DNA from: a bacterium
GTDB lineage: Bacteria > Bacillota > Bacilli > Lactobacillales > Streptococcaceae
Direction: 5' to 3'
NCBI GenBank assembly: GCA_905221325.1
Contig: CAJNCS010000007.1
Coordinates: 1-64,000, forward strand
DNA: 64,000 nt
Shown here piece by piece: positions 17,815-27,400 of the stretch. Numbering within the stretch: position 1 is the first letter of the stretch; each line of letters begins with the position of its first letter. The notes under the pieces are model-generated. The model saw only the letters and a program-made list of their open reading frames with translations. It made no database searches and was not told where the DNA came from. The translations under genes were made by a program, and so were the position numbers.

Positions 17815-18672
17815 TTATTTATCAAAACCTTGTAAGTTTTTTTGGCGCTCTTCAGTTTGACCCTTGGCATCCAATTTATTACCATTGTAGACAGTGCTTT
17901 CCCATGATCCGTACATTGGGTTAGGGAAAATGATGAATTTCTCACCAAACTCTTTTTGTAATTCCTCTAATTTTTGGTCGCGCTCAGTTTCAGAGGTCTT
18001 TGAAAACTCTGCAAAGTCCACAAGATTGTCTCCTAGTAGCATGACTAAGTTGGTTTTTTCTTGGACTGCTTGTCTACGACCTTCTTTAGATTTGACGCCT
18101 TTTTCTAAGAACATGAGATGATCGCGGCTTTGTACAGGAATCCCTTCATTTTCTAGGTTTTTGATCGTATCATCTACCTGATCTATCGTGCGGTCAGATA
18201 CATAGTAAATTTGGACACCGTTTTGGTCTGCAAATTGGAGAAAGTCTTTAGCACCTGGTACAGCCTTGGCTGCGGCTTTTTTTACCCAAACATCCCAGTT
18301 TTCTGGGGTAAATGCTGTTCCATCTTTGACATTTTGCGCTTGATAAGGGCTATTGTCTAATACGGTTTCGTCCAAGTCCAAAACGATAGAGTAGGGTTTA
18401 TCTGTCTGTGTTTTTAGTAGTTCTTTCAAACGATCAGTAGCGACATTATAGCCTTGTAGATAGAGTGCCTTGGTTTCAGCTGCTTTTTGATACCAAAGAG
18501 TTGACATAGTATTTTCTCTTGAACGCAACTGATCATAGGTCATTGTAACCTGATTATCAGATGTACTACTTTGTGTTGTCTGTGAATTTGCCGAATTTGT
18601 GCCACAGCCAGTCAGTAAAATGACGGAAGCAAGTGTAGAAGCAATTGTAATGGTAACTTTGGATATTTTCAT
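17815..18672 (-). CDS. class C acid phosphatase lipoprotein, e(P4) family
   Basis: A 285-residue surface lipoprotein: signal peptide with lipobox LTGC (Cys 23) followed by a Ser/Thr/Gln linker, then a HAD-type phosphatase. The DDDD-family motifs are visible as 'LDLDETVLDN', 'YYVSDR' and 'GDNLVDF'. Relatives (e(P4), LppC) dephosphorylate nucleoside monophosphates and other phosphoesters outside the membrane, releasing nucleosides for uptake. AGGAGG sits before the ATG. It is transcribed opposite to its neighbours and interrupts a region with UroD-type sequences on both sides, which suggests insertion. A cre-like site overlaps its promoter. Confidence 0.9.
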   Translation of the reverse strand: MKISKVTITIASTLASVILLTGCGTNSANSQTTQSSTSDNQVTMTYDQLRSRENTMSTLWYQKAAETKALYLQGYNVATDRLKELLKTQTDKPYSIVLDLDETVLDNSPYQAQNVKDGTAFTPENWDVWVKKAAAKAVPGAKDFLQFADQNGVQIYYVSDRTIDQVDDTIKNLENEGIPVQSRDHLMFLEKGVKSKEGRRQAVQEKTNLVMLLGDNLVDFAEFSKTSETERDQKLEELQKEFGEKFIIFPNPMYGSWESTVYNGNKLDAKGQTEERQKNLQGFDK

Positions 18673-18703
18673 AATCCCATCCTCCTAATAATAGTCTACT
18701 AAT

Positions 18704-18732
18704 ATTGTAGCGTTTTCACGGGATTTGTGCAA
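18704..18732 (-). promoter_or_regulatory. acid phosphatase promoter with cre-like site
   Basis: Minus strand TTGCAC (18727-18732), 17 bases, TACAAT (18704-18709). The minus-strand sequence of 18705-18718, TGAAAACGCTACAA, matches the CcpA cre consensus TGWAANCGNTNWCA at 12 of 14 positions and covers the -10. Confidence 0.6.
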
Positions 18733-18814
18733 GGGAATATCGAGAGAAAATAAATTTTTCACTAGTAATTTGGTATTAGGATAAAATTATGTACTTAATT
18801 TGGGAATGAAGATA

Positions 18815-18982
18815 GATATAAAAAAATCCAATCGGCTTGATAGAAAATCTATATCAACTCCTTTTTGAAAAATAGATGAAAATAAAGTGAATCTTTGAAA
18901 GGCTAGTAACATCAAGCTTTTCAGGGATTTTTTCTTTATTGATATAAAAATTTCTAATCGAGTTGATAGTCAATATATATTG
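18815..18982. repeat. two 42-bp imperfect direct repeats upstream of the UroD operon
   Basis: Copies at 18815-18856 and 18941-18982 share roughly three quarters of positions (pattern GATATAAAAA...AATCG...TTGATAG...ATAT). They fill the 366-base gap before the first UroD-like gene. They may be regulator binding repeats; no clear promoter could be assigned in this gap. Confidence 0.5.
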
Positions 18983-19038
18983 GGAAAAGGGAAAAAGGAG
19001 TGGTAAGATGGTTTCAATTCAAATGGAAGGAGAGAGGT

Positions 19039-20043
19039 ATGGCAAGTAAAAGAGATCTAGTCTTTAGAGCGATCCGAGGCGATGAAGTGGAAAGAGTTCC
19101 TGTGGGATTTTGGTTTCATTTTGTAACACTCGAAGAAAAGGGGCAGGGATTAAATAATCCACGTATCTTTCAAAAAAGCGTTGATGGGCATCGCAACTAT
19201 GTGGAAAGGATTCGCCCTGATTTTGTCAAAATTATGAGCGACGGTTTTTTCCTTTATCCAAGTAATGTCTATAGTCCTAAGATTGCAAGCATTCAGGAGC
19301 TGACTTCTATTGAGTCGATTGGTGAGGAACACCCATGGATTCAGCAACAGGTGGAAGTGGTACAAGCGATTCGAGAGACCTTTACCGAAGAGATTGCTTC
19401 TTTCTACAATATCTTTTCACCGATCTCTTACCTCAAGCGCTGGTTCCGTACAGAAACTTCGCGAGGTGATAAGGAAGTAGCTGATCTATTGCTTGAAAAT
19501 CCTGAGCAATTTAGAGCGATTCTAGATGTGATTGCAGGAGATATTGCTATCCTAACTCAGAAAATCATCCAGGAAGGTGGAGTCGATTGGATTTATCTTA
19601 GCACCCAGGAAATTCAAGATGAGCGCATCACACAAGCACTCTACCAAACCTATATCGAACCGAGCAATATAGCGATTTTGGAAGCAGCTAATCAGGTGGG
19701 TGGGATCAATATCCTCCATATTTGTGGTTTTGAAGGTGCGAGCAATGATGTGACGATATTTAAGGACTATCCAGCTCAAGTGGTCAACTGGGCGACCCAC
19801 CATGAGGATGTTAGTTTGACACAGGGGCAAGAGTTGTTTCCAGGCAAGGCCGTTTTAGGTGGATTTGAAAATGGCAAGAAAAGCTTGCTTTATCAAGGTT
19901 CCAAGGCGGAATTGCAAGATGAAACAAGGCGGTTGCTGGCTGAAGCTGGTAGTAAAGGAGTTCTTCTGGGAGCTGACTGTACTGTTCCAGATGACTTTGA
20001 CTTAGAGAGGTTGGACTGGATTCGGCAGGCAGCGGTTCTCTAA
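19039..20043 (+). CDS. UroD-superfamily protein with HxC...C zinc motif (putative methyltransferase) 1
   Basis: A 334-residue protein of the uroporphyrinogen decarboxylase superfamily (TIM barrel, 'ERVPVGFW' near the N terminus). It carries H227-x-C229 (LHICG) and C314 (GADCT), the HxC...C zinc pattern of MtaA/MtbA/CmuA-type methyltransferases rather than of true UroD, and streptococci lack haem synthesis. Methyl transfer from or to a thiol or corrinoid is therefore more likely than decarboxylation; the substrate is unknown. The ATG at 19039 follows GAAGGAG at 19026-19032; an upstream start at 19000 is less likely. A near-copy follows at 20261. Confidence 0.82.
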   Translation: MASKRDLVFRAIRGDEVERVPVGFWFHFVTLEEKGQGLNNPRIFQKSVDGHRNYVERIRPDFVKIMSDGFFLYPSNVYSPKIASIQELTSIESIGEEHPWIQQQVEVVQAIRETFTEEIASFYNIFSPISYLKRWFRTETSRGDKEVADLLLENPEQFRAILDVIAGDIAILTQKIIQEGGVDWIYLSTQEIQDERITQALYQTYIEPSNIAILEAANQVGGINILHICGFEGASNDVTIFKDYPAQVVNWATHHEDVSLTQGQELFPGKAVLGGFENGKKSLLYQGSKAELQDETRRLLAEAGSKGVLLGADCTVPDDFDLERLDWIRQAAVL

Positions 20044-20054
20044 AAGGAGGAGCT

Positions 20055-20258
20055 ATGAAAAGTAAAAGATGGGGCATCTTCATTGCAGTCGTTGGTTTGC
20101 TGGCCTTGGTCACCATAAGTGTCGTAAAAAATCAGCACTGCAAAAATGGAGAGAGATGTCGTGGAGTTCAGGATTTTTCCAAGTCCAGTCTCCCCTTTCT
20201 ACGCTCGAATGATATCGCAAGCAGTTTATTAGTTGAAAAAGTAAGAAATGGAGAATAA
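20055..20258 (+). CDS. small membrane ORF, possible truncated substrate-binding protein
   Basis: A 67-residue ORF with GGAGG just before its ATG. Residues 5-25 form a hydrophobic signal anchor, followed by a short Cys/Arg-rich part. Position and N-terminal pattern (MKSKRWGIFIAVVGLLALV) resemble the start of the substrate-binding protein that follows the second UroD-like gene (MSKKAWIIGGVAVVAVIG). I infer that it may be the degraded remnant of a duplicated binding-protein gene, but a genuine small membrane protein is possible. Confidence 0.5.
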   Translation: MKSKRWGIFIAVVGLLALVTISVVKNQHCKNGERCRGVQDFSKSSLPFLRSNDIASSLLVEKVRNGE

Positions 20259-20260
20259 GA

Positions 20261-21259
20261 ATGTCAGAAAAAAGAGAATGGGTTTTAAAAGCATTTAGAG
20301 GTGAAAAAGTTGAACGTGTGCCAGTTGGTTTTTGGCACCATTTCACATCAGAAGACGAATGGCTACACGGTTTCTCAAATCCAGCCATTATTGAGAAAAA
20401 TATCGAGGGCCATAAGCGCTTTATCCGAGAAGTTCAGCCAGACTTTATCAAACTCATGAGTGATGGCTACTTTGCTTATCCAAATCCAGCGATTGCCAAA
20501 GGAAAATCACTTCAAGAATTGGCAACCATTCAACCACTCGGACCAGATCACGCTTGGATAAAAGAGCAGGTGGACTTGGTTAAGAAAATCAAGCAAGAGT
20601 TTACAGAAGATATCGTTGCGATTTACAATATTTTTGCTCCTGTGACCTATCTTAAGTGGCTGCTTGGGGAAGTGTCTGGTGGCGATGACCTCATTGCAGA
20701 TTTTCTGGTGGAAGATCCTGAAGCTCTGAAGAAAGTGTTGGATGTGATTGCAGAAGATATTGCGAGTCTCAGCCGAGCTGTCATCGAAGAGGCTGGTGCT
20801 GATGGAATCTACCTCAGCGTGCAAAGTATCCAAGATCAACGAGTGTCGGCAGCAGATTATCAAGCTATCATTGCACCTAGCGAGATAACTGTTTTGGAAG
20901 CAGCTAGTGCTGTTGGTGGTGTCACGGTCCTTCATATCTGTGGCTACGAGGGAGCGCGAAATGATATTCACCTTTTTGCAGACTATCCTGCCCAAGTCTT
21001 TAACTGGGCTGTAGGACCAGAGGGAATCACTCTCAAGGAAGGCCGTGAGATTTTCAAGGGGCGTACGGTTCTCGGAGGATTCGAAAATGGCAAGACGGGC
21101 TTACTGTATACTGGTAGCAAGGATGCCGTTCAGGCTGAAGCGAAGAAACTAGTCGCTGAAGCTGGGAAACAGGGTTTGGTACTTGGGGCAGATTGTACCA
21201 TTCCAAGTGATATCGCAGTTGAACGTATCCAGTGGGTGAGAGAAGCGCTTGAAAACTAA
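20261..21259 (+). CDS. UroD-superfamily protein with HxC...C zinc motif (putative methyltransferase) 2
   Basis: A 332-residue paralogue of the protein encoded at 19039. H225-x-C227 (LHICG) and C312 (GADCT) again give the zinc signature of thiol/corrinoid methyltransferases, and the blocks 'ERVPVGFWHHF', 'YNIFAPVTYLKW' and 'LGGFENGK' are shared. It lies two bases after the small membrane ORF and 11 bases before a periplasmic-type binding protein, so it is translated from the same message as the ABC importer. Reaction and substrate are unknown; annotation as uroporphyrinogen decarboxylase would be misleading. Confidence 0.83.
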   Translation: MSEKREWVLKAFRGEKVERVPVGFWHHFTSEDEWLHGFSNPAIIEKNIEGHKRFIREVQPDFIKLMSDGYFAYPNPAIAKGKSLQELATIQPLGPDHAWIKEQVDLVKKIKQEFTEDIVAIYNIFAPVTYLKWLLGEVSGGDDLIADFLVEDPEALKKVLDVIAEDIASLSRAVIEEAGADGIYLSVQSIQDQRVSAADYQAIIAPSEITVLEAASAVGGVTVLHICGYEGARNDIHLFADYPAQVFNWAVGPEGITLKEGREIFKGRTVLGGFENGKTGLLYTGSKDAVQAEAKKLVAEAGKQGLVLGADCTIPSDIAVERIQWVREALEN

Positions 21260-21270
21260 AGGAGAAAAAG

Positions 21271-22149
21271 ATGAGTAAAAAAGCATGGATTATCGGTGGT
21301 GTAGCAGTTGTTGCAGTAATTGGGGCGACGATTATCGGGAGAAGTTTAGCTGGCGCTCCAGCCAAGGAGGGAGAAACGGCTTCGTCTACTGAAGTCATAA
21401 CCTTGAAGGTTGCCCATACACAAAATTATGTACCTTATGACTTTGTCAATGAAAAAGGGGAATCAGATGGTTATGAAGTAGCTGTTTTGAAGGCTGTTGA
21501 TGAGAAGTTGGCAAACTATAAATTTGAATATACGGGTACCAGTGATGACGACCTCTTGATTGGTCTGGAATCAGGTAAGTATGACATCGGAACCAAGGGA
21601 GCTTGGTACACAGATGAACGAGCTAAAAAGTTTATCATTCCATCTGAACCAGTCGGAGCGAGCATCATCGGATTTACTGTCAGAAAAGAAGATGAACAGA
21701 AATACAAAACCATTGATGACTTTGCTAAGAATAAAGGGAAATTGGTTCCCATCTCTCCACAGAATGCTCAATGGAATGTTATCACCAGCTACAATGAAAA
21801 ACATCAGGATGCACCGATTGAGCTAACAGCAGCTGAATCCTTTAAAGTGGCAGATGCTTATGCCTGGGTCTTAGAAGGACGTTATGACGCCTTCTTTGAT
21901 ATCAAACTGTCCTTTGAAAAAGCAGTTACCGCAGAAGATGGCCCTTATCACCAATATGCGGATAAACTCAGCTGGTTCCCATATAAAGGCATTCCAACTT
22001 ATCCCTTGATTCACCGTGATGAAAAGGGTGAGAAATTCGCTAAAGAATATGAAAAAGCAATCAAAGAGTTGAAAGAAGATGGTACGCTTGCTAAGCTATC
22101 TCAGCAATACTTTAAAGAAGATGTCTTTAGTTATGTAGACAAAGACTAG
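21271..22149 (+). CDS. amino acid ABC transporter substrate-binding protein
   Basis: A 292-residue family 3 solute-binding protein (type II periplasmic fold): 'NYVPYDFVNEKGESDGYEV' near the mature N terminus, 'GLESGKYDIGTKGAWYTDERAKK' following. Such proteins capture polar amino acids; cystine and S-methyl-cysteine binders are among the relatives. There is no lipobox: the N terminus has one hydrophobic segment (about 5-27) without Cys, so the protein is either anchored by an uncleaved segment or secreted, unlike the usual lipoprotein form in Gram-positives. GGAG precedes the ATG. Confidence 0.87.
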   Translation: MSKKAWIIGGVAVVAVIGATIIGRSLAGAPAKEGETASSTEVITLKVAHTQNYVPYDFVNEKGESDGYEVAVLKAVDEKLANYKFEYTGTSDDDLLIGLESGKYDIGTKGAWYTDERAKKFIIPSEPVGASIIGFTVRKEDEQKYKTIDDFAKNKGKLVPISPQNAQWNVITSYNEKHQDAPIELTAAESFKVADAYAWVLEGRYDAFFDIKLSFEKAVTAEDGPYHQYADKLSWFPYKGIPTYPLIHRDEKGEKFAKEYEKAIKELKEDGTLAKLSQQYFKEDVFSYVDKD

Positions 22150-22181
22150 GCCAGAAATTCCAAGACTAGAAAGGGTTTTGC

Positions 22182-22874
22182 ATGGTTTCTTATGATTTTT
22201 CCAAGGTCTTTCAGTTTTTGCCGACCTTATGGCAGGCACTTCCTATGACCTTGTCCATTCTCTTTTTTACCACTCTTCTTGGGTCCCTTTTTGGAGGTTT
22301 CTTGGCCTGGGCACAAGTAGGAGAAGACAAGAGTTTTGCAGCGATTTCCAAAGGCTATATCTTTACCCTACGTTGTACACCGCCGATTGTCTTGCTTTTT
22401 CTAGTCTTTTATGGCTTGCCAGAATTTCTGAAATGGTGGCTTGGTTTAGATATCAACAACTGGTCTAAAACTATTTTTGTTCTCTTGACGATGATTCTCT
22501 TGTTTGCCGCTATTGTTGCCGAGGTTTTCAAGGCGGCCTATCAAGCTATCCCAAAGGGGCAGACAGAGGCTGGGCTTAGTATTGGTTTGACTCCAAGTCA
22601 GACTTTTTGGAGAATCATTTTTCCTCAAGCTTTTCAAGTTGCTCTTCCCAATATAACAACTGCTATTCTCAATCTTATGCGGGATGCTGCCTTGGCTTAT
22701 ACGATTGGTTTCGTTGATGTTATGGGGGCGGGGAATCTCTTGATCAGTCGCAATTTAGGGAACTACTCTCTGGAAACCTATACGGCAGTTGCGCTTCTTT
22801 ACTGGGGGATTGCCTTGGTTATTTCTAGCTTGAGTCGTTTGCTTGAGAAGTCTTTGGAAACAAAAGGGAGGTAA
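22182..22874 (+). CDS. amino acid ABC transporter permease 1
   Basis: A 230-residue HisM-type permease with about five membrane segments. The cytoplasmic EAA loop is visible as 'EAGLSIGLTPSQTFWRIIFPQA'-like sequence, and the N-terminal 'FTLRCTPPIVLLFLVFYGLP' block is typical of polar amino acid importers. It is co-transcribed with the binding protein (32 bases upstream) and a second permease (3 bases downstream), giving a heterodimeric channel. Confidence 0.92.
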   Translation: MVSYDFSKVFQFLPTLWQALPMTLSILFFTTLLGSLFGGFLAWAQVGEDKSFAAISKGYIFTLRCTPPIVLLFLVFYGLPEFLKWWLGLDINNWSKTIFVLLTMILLFAAIVAEVFKAAYQAIPKGQTEAGLSIGLTPSQTFWRIIFPQAFQVALPNITTAILNLMRDAALAYTIGFVDVMGAGNLLISRNLGNYSLETYTAVALLYWGIALVISSLSRLLEKSLETKGR

Positions 22875-22877
22875 GAA

Positions 22878-23600
22878 ATGGATATAGACTATATTGTAAA
22901 GATCTTTCTGGAGACCTTGAAGGGTGTGCCAATCACCTTGATTATCATGATTGTGGCTATGGTCTTAAGCTTTTTACCAGCTCTATTTTTAGCCTTGGGG
23001 CAGATTTACAAGGTTCGAGGTGTGAGGAGTTTTTCTCTGGTCTATCTGGCCTTTATCCGAGCGACTCCTCCGATTTTATTGATTCTCTTCTTTTATAGTT
23101 TGTTTCCAAGCCTGCTGAATCAATTTCTCAAAAGCATAGGAAGTGACTTTGATATTTTCAAGCTTGATCCTCTCTATTATGCCTTTATCATTTATAGTTT
23201 GATGACAGTTGGGAGTTTATCGGAGATTTTGCGTTCAGCGATCTTGACGGTGGACAAGGGACAATTAGAGGCGGCGCATGCGATTGGGCTGACTACGACC
23301 CAGGCCTATCTAAGGATTGTTTTTCCTCAAGCCCTGCGCTCAGCCTTGCCTAATTTGGCCAATCTGGTGATTAATATCGTCAAAGGGACCTCCTTGGTCT
23401 TTGTCATGACCATCAAGGATATCACCGCTATTGCTCGTGTGGAAGCATCCTACGGTTACCAGTATTTTGAGTCTTATTTTGTGATCTTTTTGCAGTATAT
23501 TTTGATATGTGGTTTGATTCAGTGGGGCTTTTCTGTATTAGAAAAAGGCTATGAGAAAAAAGAAAAGAGAGCGAAAGCATCTAGCACGCGTTTTGTATAG
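22878..23600 (+). CDS. amino acid ABC transporter permease 2
   Basis: A 240-residue HisM-type permease, with 'FIRATPPILLILFFYSLFP' and an EAA loop 'EAAHAIGLTTTQAYLRIVF'. It pairs with the preceding permease. It has about five membrane segments and a basic C-terminal tail. Distinct permease genes with a single ATPase gene resemble cystine/S-methyl compound importers such as TcyLM, but the substrate is not shown by the sequence. Confidence 0.92.
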   Translation: MDIDYIVKIFLETLKGVPITLIIMIVAMVLSFLPALFLALGQIYKVRGVRSFSLVYLAFIRATPPILLILFFYSLFPSLLNQFLKSIGSDFDIFKLDPLYYAFIIYSLMTVGSLSEILRSAILTVDKGQLEAAHAIGLTTTQAYLRIVFPQALRSALPNLANLVINIVKGTSLVFVMTIKDITAIARVEASYGYQYFESYFVIFLQYILICGLIQWGFSVLEKGYEKKEKRAKASSTRFV

Positions 23601-23609
23601 GAGGACAGG

Positions 23610-24374
23610 ATGTTACAAGTAGAACATATCGCAAAAACATTTGGTGAGAGGCAGGTCCTGGAGGATGTCAATCTCCAGGTCAATCAAGGGGATGTCGTCG
23701 TTATTTTAGGACCATCAGGTTCGGGGAAAACGACCTTTCTCCGTTGTCTCAACCACTTAGAAAAAGCTGACAGTGGCCGTTTGACCTTGGCAGAAAAAAC
23801 TTATGATTTAGCCAAATTAAGCAAGAAAGACATTCTAGAAATTCGCCAAAAAACAGCCTTTGTTTTCCAACACTACAATCTATTTGCAAACAAAACTGCC
23901 CTGGAAAATATTCTAGAAGGCCTGATCGTCGCTCGTAAAGTTCCCAAGGAAGAAGCGCTCAAACGTGCAGAATCTGCCTTGGAAAAAGTTGGTTTACTTG
24001 CCTATAAAGACTACTACCCTTCACAACTATCTGGAGGACAACAACAACGAATAGGAATTGCGCGTGCTATTGCCGTCAAGCTGGAGGTCATTTTGCTAGA
24101 TGAACCAACATCTGCACTAGACCCTGAGTTGGTTGGAGATGTTTTGGATGTTCTGAAACAGTTGGCGGGAGAAGGTGTGACCATGGTGGTCGTCACGCAT
24201 GAGATGGGATTTGCTAGAGATGTCGCAAACCACGTTATTTTCATGGATGGAGGCCGTATCGTAGAGGAGAACAATCCCCACGATTTCTTTAGTCGTCCAC
24301 AAGAAGAACGAACCAAGCGGTTCCTAGCTCGTATCTTATCAGACGCTAGCTATAGTGTAGAATATATGATTTGA
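23610..24374 (+). CDS. amino acid ABC transporter ATP-binding protein
   Basis: A 254-residue GlnQ/TcyN-type ATPase that powers the importer. Walker A is GPSGSGKTT, signature LSGGQQQR, Walker [13 protein letters not shown], with an H-loop in [15 protein letters not shown] precedes the ATG. It is the last gene of the UroD-like/ABC operon; only a convergent terminator separates it from the pullulanase gene. Confidence 0.94.
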   Translation: MLQVEHIAKTFGERQVLEDVNLQVNQGDVVVILGPSGSGKTTFLRCLNHLEKADSGRLTLAEKTYDLAKLSKKDILEIRQKTAFVFQHYNLFANKTALENILEGLIVARKVPKEEALKRAESALEKVGLLAYKDYYPSQLSGGQQQRIGIARAIAVKLEVILLDEPTSALDPELVGDVLDVLKQLAGEGVTMVVVTHEMGFARDVANHVIFMDGGRIVEENNPHDFFSRPQEERTKRFLARILSDASYSVEYMI

Positions 24375-24398
24375 TAGATAAGTGTATCATAAAAACAA

Positions 24399-24435
24399 CA
24401 CCCCATGACTAGAAGATTCTTCTGACCATGGGGTG
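24399..24435. terminator. terminator between ABC operon and pullulanase gene
   Basis: CACCCCATG / CATGGGGTG arms with an inner AGAAGA/TCTTCT pairing. On the minus strand it is followed by TTGTTTTT, so it best serves the pullulanase gene; the plus-strand tail (ATTTCTCT) is weaker. Confidence 0.78.
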
Positions 24436-24457
24436 ATTTCTCTATAGGAGGGCTAGG

Positions 24458-27400
24458 TTATTTCTTTTTCTTGTTTTTTATCAACCATCCAAGTCCGAGA
24501 AGGGCAAGGATGCTGAATCCAGCAAGGGCAAGGAGGGATTTGCTCTCGGTTCCTGTATTTGGAAGTTCAGCTTGTTTAGCTAGGGGTGAAGGTGTATTAT
24601 CTTTGCTAGAGTTTTCTACCGATTCGTTTTGAACCGCCTCTTTTACAGATGCTTCTTGTGCTGGTTGTTCAGCTTGTGAATCAGCTGTAGCTTGGCTAGG
24701 TTTATTTTCCGCATCAGCTACTTTTGCATCTGGTTTTGCAGAATCAGGTTTAGTTTGTGGAGCTGGAGTTTGCTGTTCCGGTTTGACTACTCGGTTTGAC
24801 ATATTGTCTTGGCTGTTATTTTGACCGTGTTCTTGTTTTGAGCTAGAAAGGTCAAATTCTGGTTTTTCTTCCACAGCTGGGGCGACAATTGCACCGCCTT
24901 GAGAGACTAGAAGAACAGTGGCAGTAAGGGCATTTAATTTTAAGCCTTTTTCAGTCCATTCGAGACCTTGAGGGTTAGCGATTCCTACTGGTCCTGCTTG
25001 GTTTTCATCTGCGAGAACTTCGGCATTTCTAAAGTGAGCAAAAGCAGTCCCCAAGTTGAATTCGCGAGCCTTATCATCTGCATTGACAAAGACTGCGTAG
25101 ATATCTCCATTTGGAGCAGTGATTTGGTAGCCAATCACCACGTCTTCTTTTTCAACACCATTTTTTCCTGGGACAGTGATGAGTTGGACGCGTTCTTTGA
25201 TATCTTGTAGACTCTTGAGTCGGAAGGCGTCTGTAGATTGGCGAAGAGCGATCAATCCTTTCATGTAGTCACGGCTCTTGACATTTTCAGGATATGCTTT
25301 GCTATCAGTTGCTTTGGTCCAATCAAACTTGTTGACAGCATCACTAGAGTCGTAAGAGTCATGGATAAAGTAAGGATAGACAAACGGCTTGCCGTCCTTG
25401 TCGCGCAACAAGTGAGACTTGTTTGGAACCTTATCTTCAGGAACAGGAGTCTTATAGGCTGGATCAAGGAATTGTTTGGTACGTCCATATTCCTGCCCAG
25501 AATGGATAAACGGAGTTCCTTGAGCAGTCAAGACCATGAGGTTTCCAAGTCGCAAACGGCGATGGATTTCAGCATAGTTCTCAGCCTTGCTTGGGTCTTT
25601 TTTGATAGACTGGGCAATGATGTCAAAGAGGGTCAAGTTATCATGGGCTGCGATATACTGGATAACATCTCCAGGACTGTCTGCTTCAAAGTTAGTTGGT
25701 TGAGCAATGAGATTTTTGAAGATAGTGTTGATATCGCGTTTTCCACCTGTGATAAAGGCAGGTTGGCCTTCGTTTGGATAACCAGACTTGAGGTTGTTAC
25801 GGATGTCATCTGAAAAGACAGCGACAGTATCGGTATGTTTCATCCAATCTTGATCAGCAGCTTTAGTAGGCATGTTTTCATCACCAGCATAGGTTCTCCA
25901 ACCTTCGCCTAGCATGATTAGATTTGGATTAAGGGCGCGTGCAGCCTTGTACGCTTCTTCGATAGAAGAAGCATCGTGGTCACCCATCATATCGAAACGG
26001 AAACCATCCACTTTGTAGGTTTCAACCAGATACTTGATAGAGTCTACCAAGACACGTTTAGACATGTAGTGGGTAGTTCCCAAACGTCCACCACCAAAGC
26101 TAGTACGTGGAGTTCCGTCTGCGTCCATAAAGTGATAGTAGTTTGGCTCAATATCCTCAAAAATGTCAACATTGGCAGTATGGTTGTAGACCACATCCAA
26201 GATAGCCCCCATGCCACGTTTGTGGATTTCGTTGATGAGGTTTTTGAATTCGGCGATACGTTTTTCTGGATCCTTAGGATCGCTTGAGTACATACCAGTC
26301 AAGGAGAAGTAGTTTTGAGGGTCATATCCCCAGTTGTAGTTGCTGTTGCTTGAAGCATAGGCAGACAAGCGTTCTTGGTTCTTCAATTCGTTGACAAAGT
26401 AGTAGGACAAGACTGGAAGGAGTTGGATATGAGTCACACCCAAGTCTTTGAGATAGTCTAGTTTTTCGATAAAGGCTTCAAAGGTACCAAATGGCTTGGT
26501 CAAGTCTTTTGCGATGGCAGGATCCGAAGTGAAGTCACGAACATGGGCTTCATAGATGACAGCATCTTCGCGCGATTTGAAATTGCGAATCTTACCGTAA
26601 GTCAAATCTTGTGGGCCTAGTTTAGATGGGTCCACAAAGGCAGCTTTAGCAACTTTATGGGCAGCATCTGTTTTTGCTAGGTCGCTGTTCCAGGCTGCTA
26701 GTGACTTAGCATAAGGGTCAAGAACGAGGACAGTTTTACCTTGGCGCTCGATTTGGTAGTGGTAGTAGTAGCCAGTGTAGTTGCTGATACCGAGACCAGA
26801 GTTTGCATCCAGAGTTTGTTTCCAAGTTCCTTTTTCTCCTTTTTCAAGGGCGACAGTTCCAACTACTTTTTCAGGGTCTTTCTTGTCATAGACAACAACG
26901 GAAACCTTATCAGCACTTGGAGACCAGAGGGTGAGGTCAACACGCTTGCCATCTTCTTTTAGAGTTGCGCCGAGTGGACCATCGTAACTGTAGGATTCAT
27001 CCTTGAGGCGCCAGCTTGAACGTGTGGTAAAGCGGTCTGAATTGTAGCTGACAGTGTACGGGTGTTGGGTGTCAGAGAAGTTGCTGATGTAGGTCACTTT
27101 TTTACCTGCCTCATCCACTTCCACGTCTGTGATAGCTACTTTATTCCCTTGGTAATCAGTAATGCTGGAGTGTTTGAGGATATCATCTTTCTTAGCTCCA
27201 ACGAGGGTAGAAAAACTGCTTTCGATACGAGATTTAGCCACGTGTTGGGCACCAGTCATGCGGATATCATGCACATAGTAGGGGTTAGTGTAGATGGTTT
27301 CGTCATCATCCTTGAGGAAAATCTGACTGTGATTTTTTAGATCTGTGAATTTATAATCTTCTTTTCTGATTTTCACATCATCGCCTTTCTTGCTTTCGTC

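Noticed and set aside
17815-18672. Acid phosphatase region as an insertion sequence
   Set aside because: No terminal inverted repeats or transposase were found around it, although the flanking UroD-like sequences suggest it was inserted by recombination.
19039-21259. Uroporphyrinogen decarboxylase (HemE) pair
   Set aside because: No other haem genes are present, and both proteins carry the HxC...C zinc motif of methyltransferases; the fold matches but the function very probably does not.
25238-25813. 191-codon open frame on the plus strand inside pulA
   Set aside because: It is antisense to a clear pullulanase reading frame, has no ribosome site and no recognisable motif; a shadow of the codon bias of the real gene.
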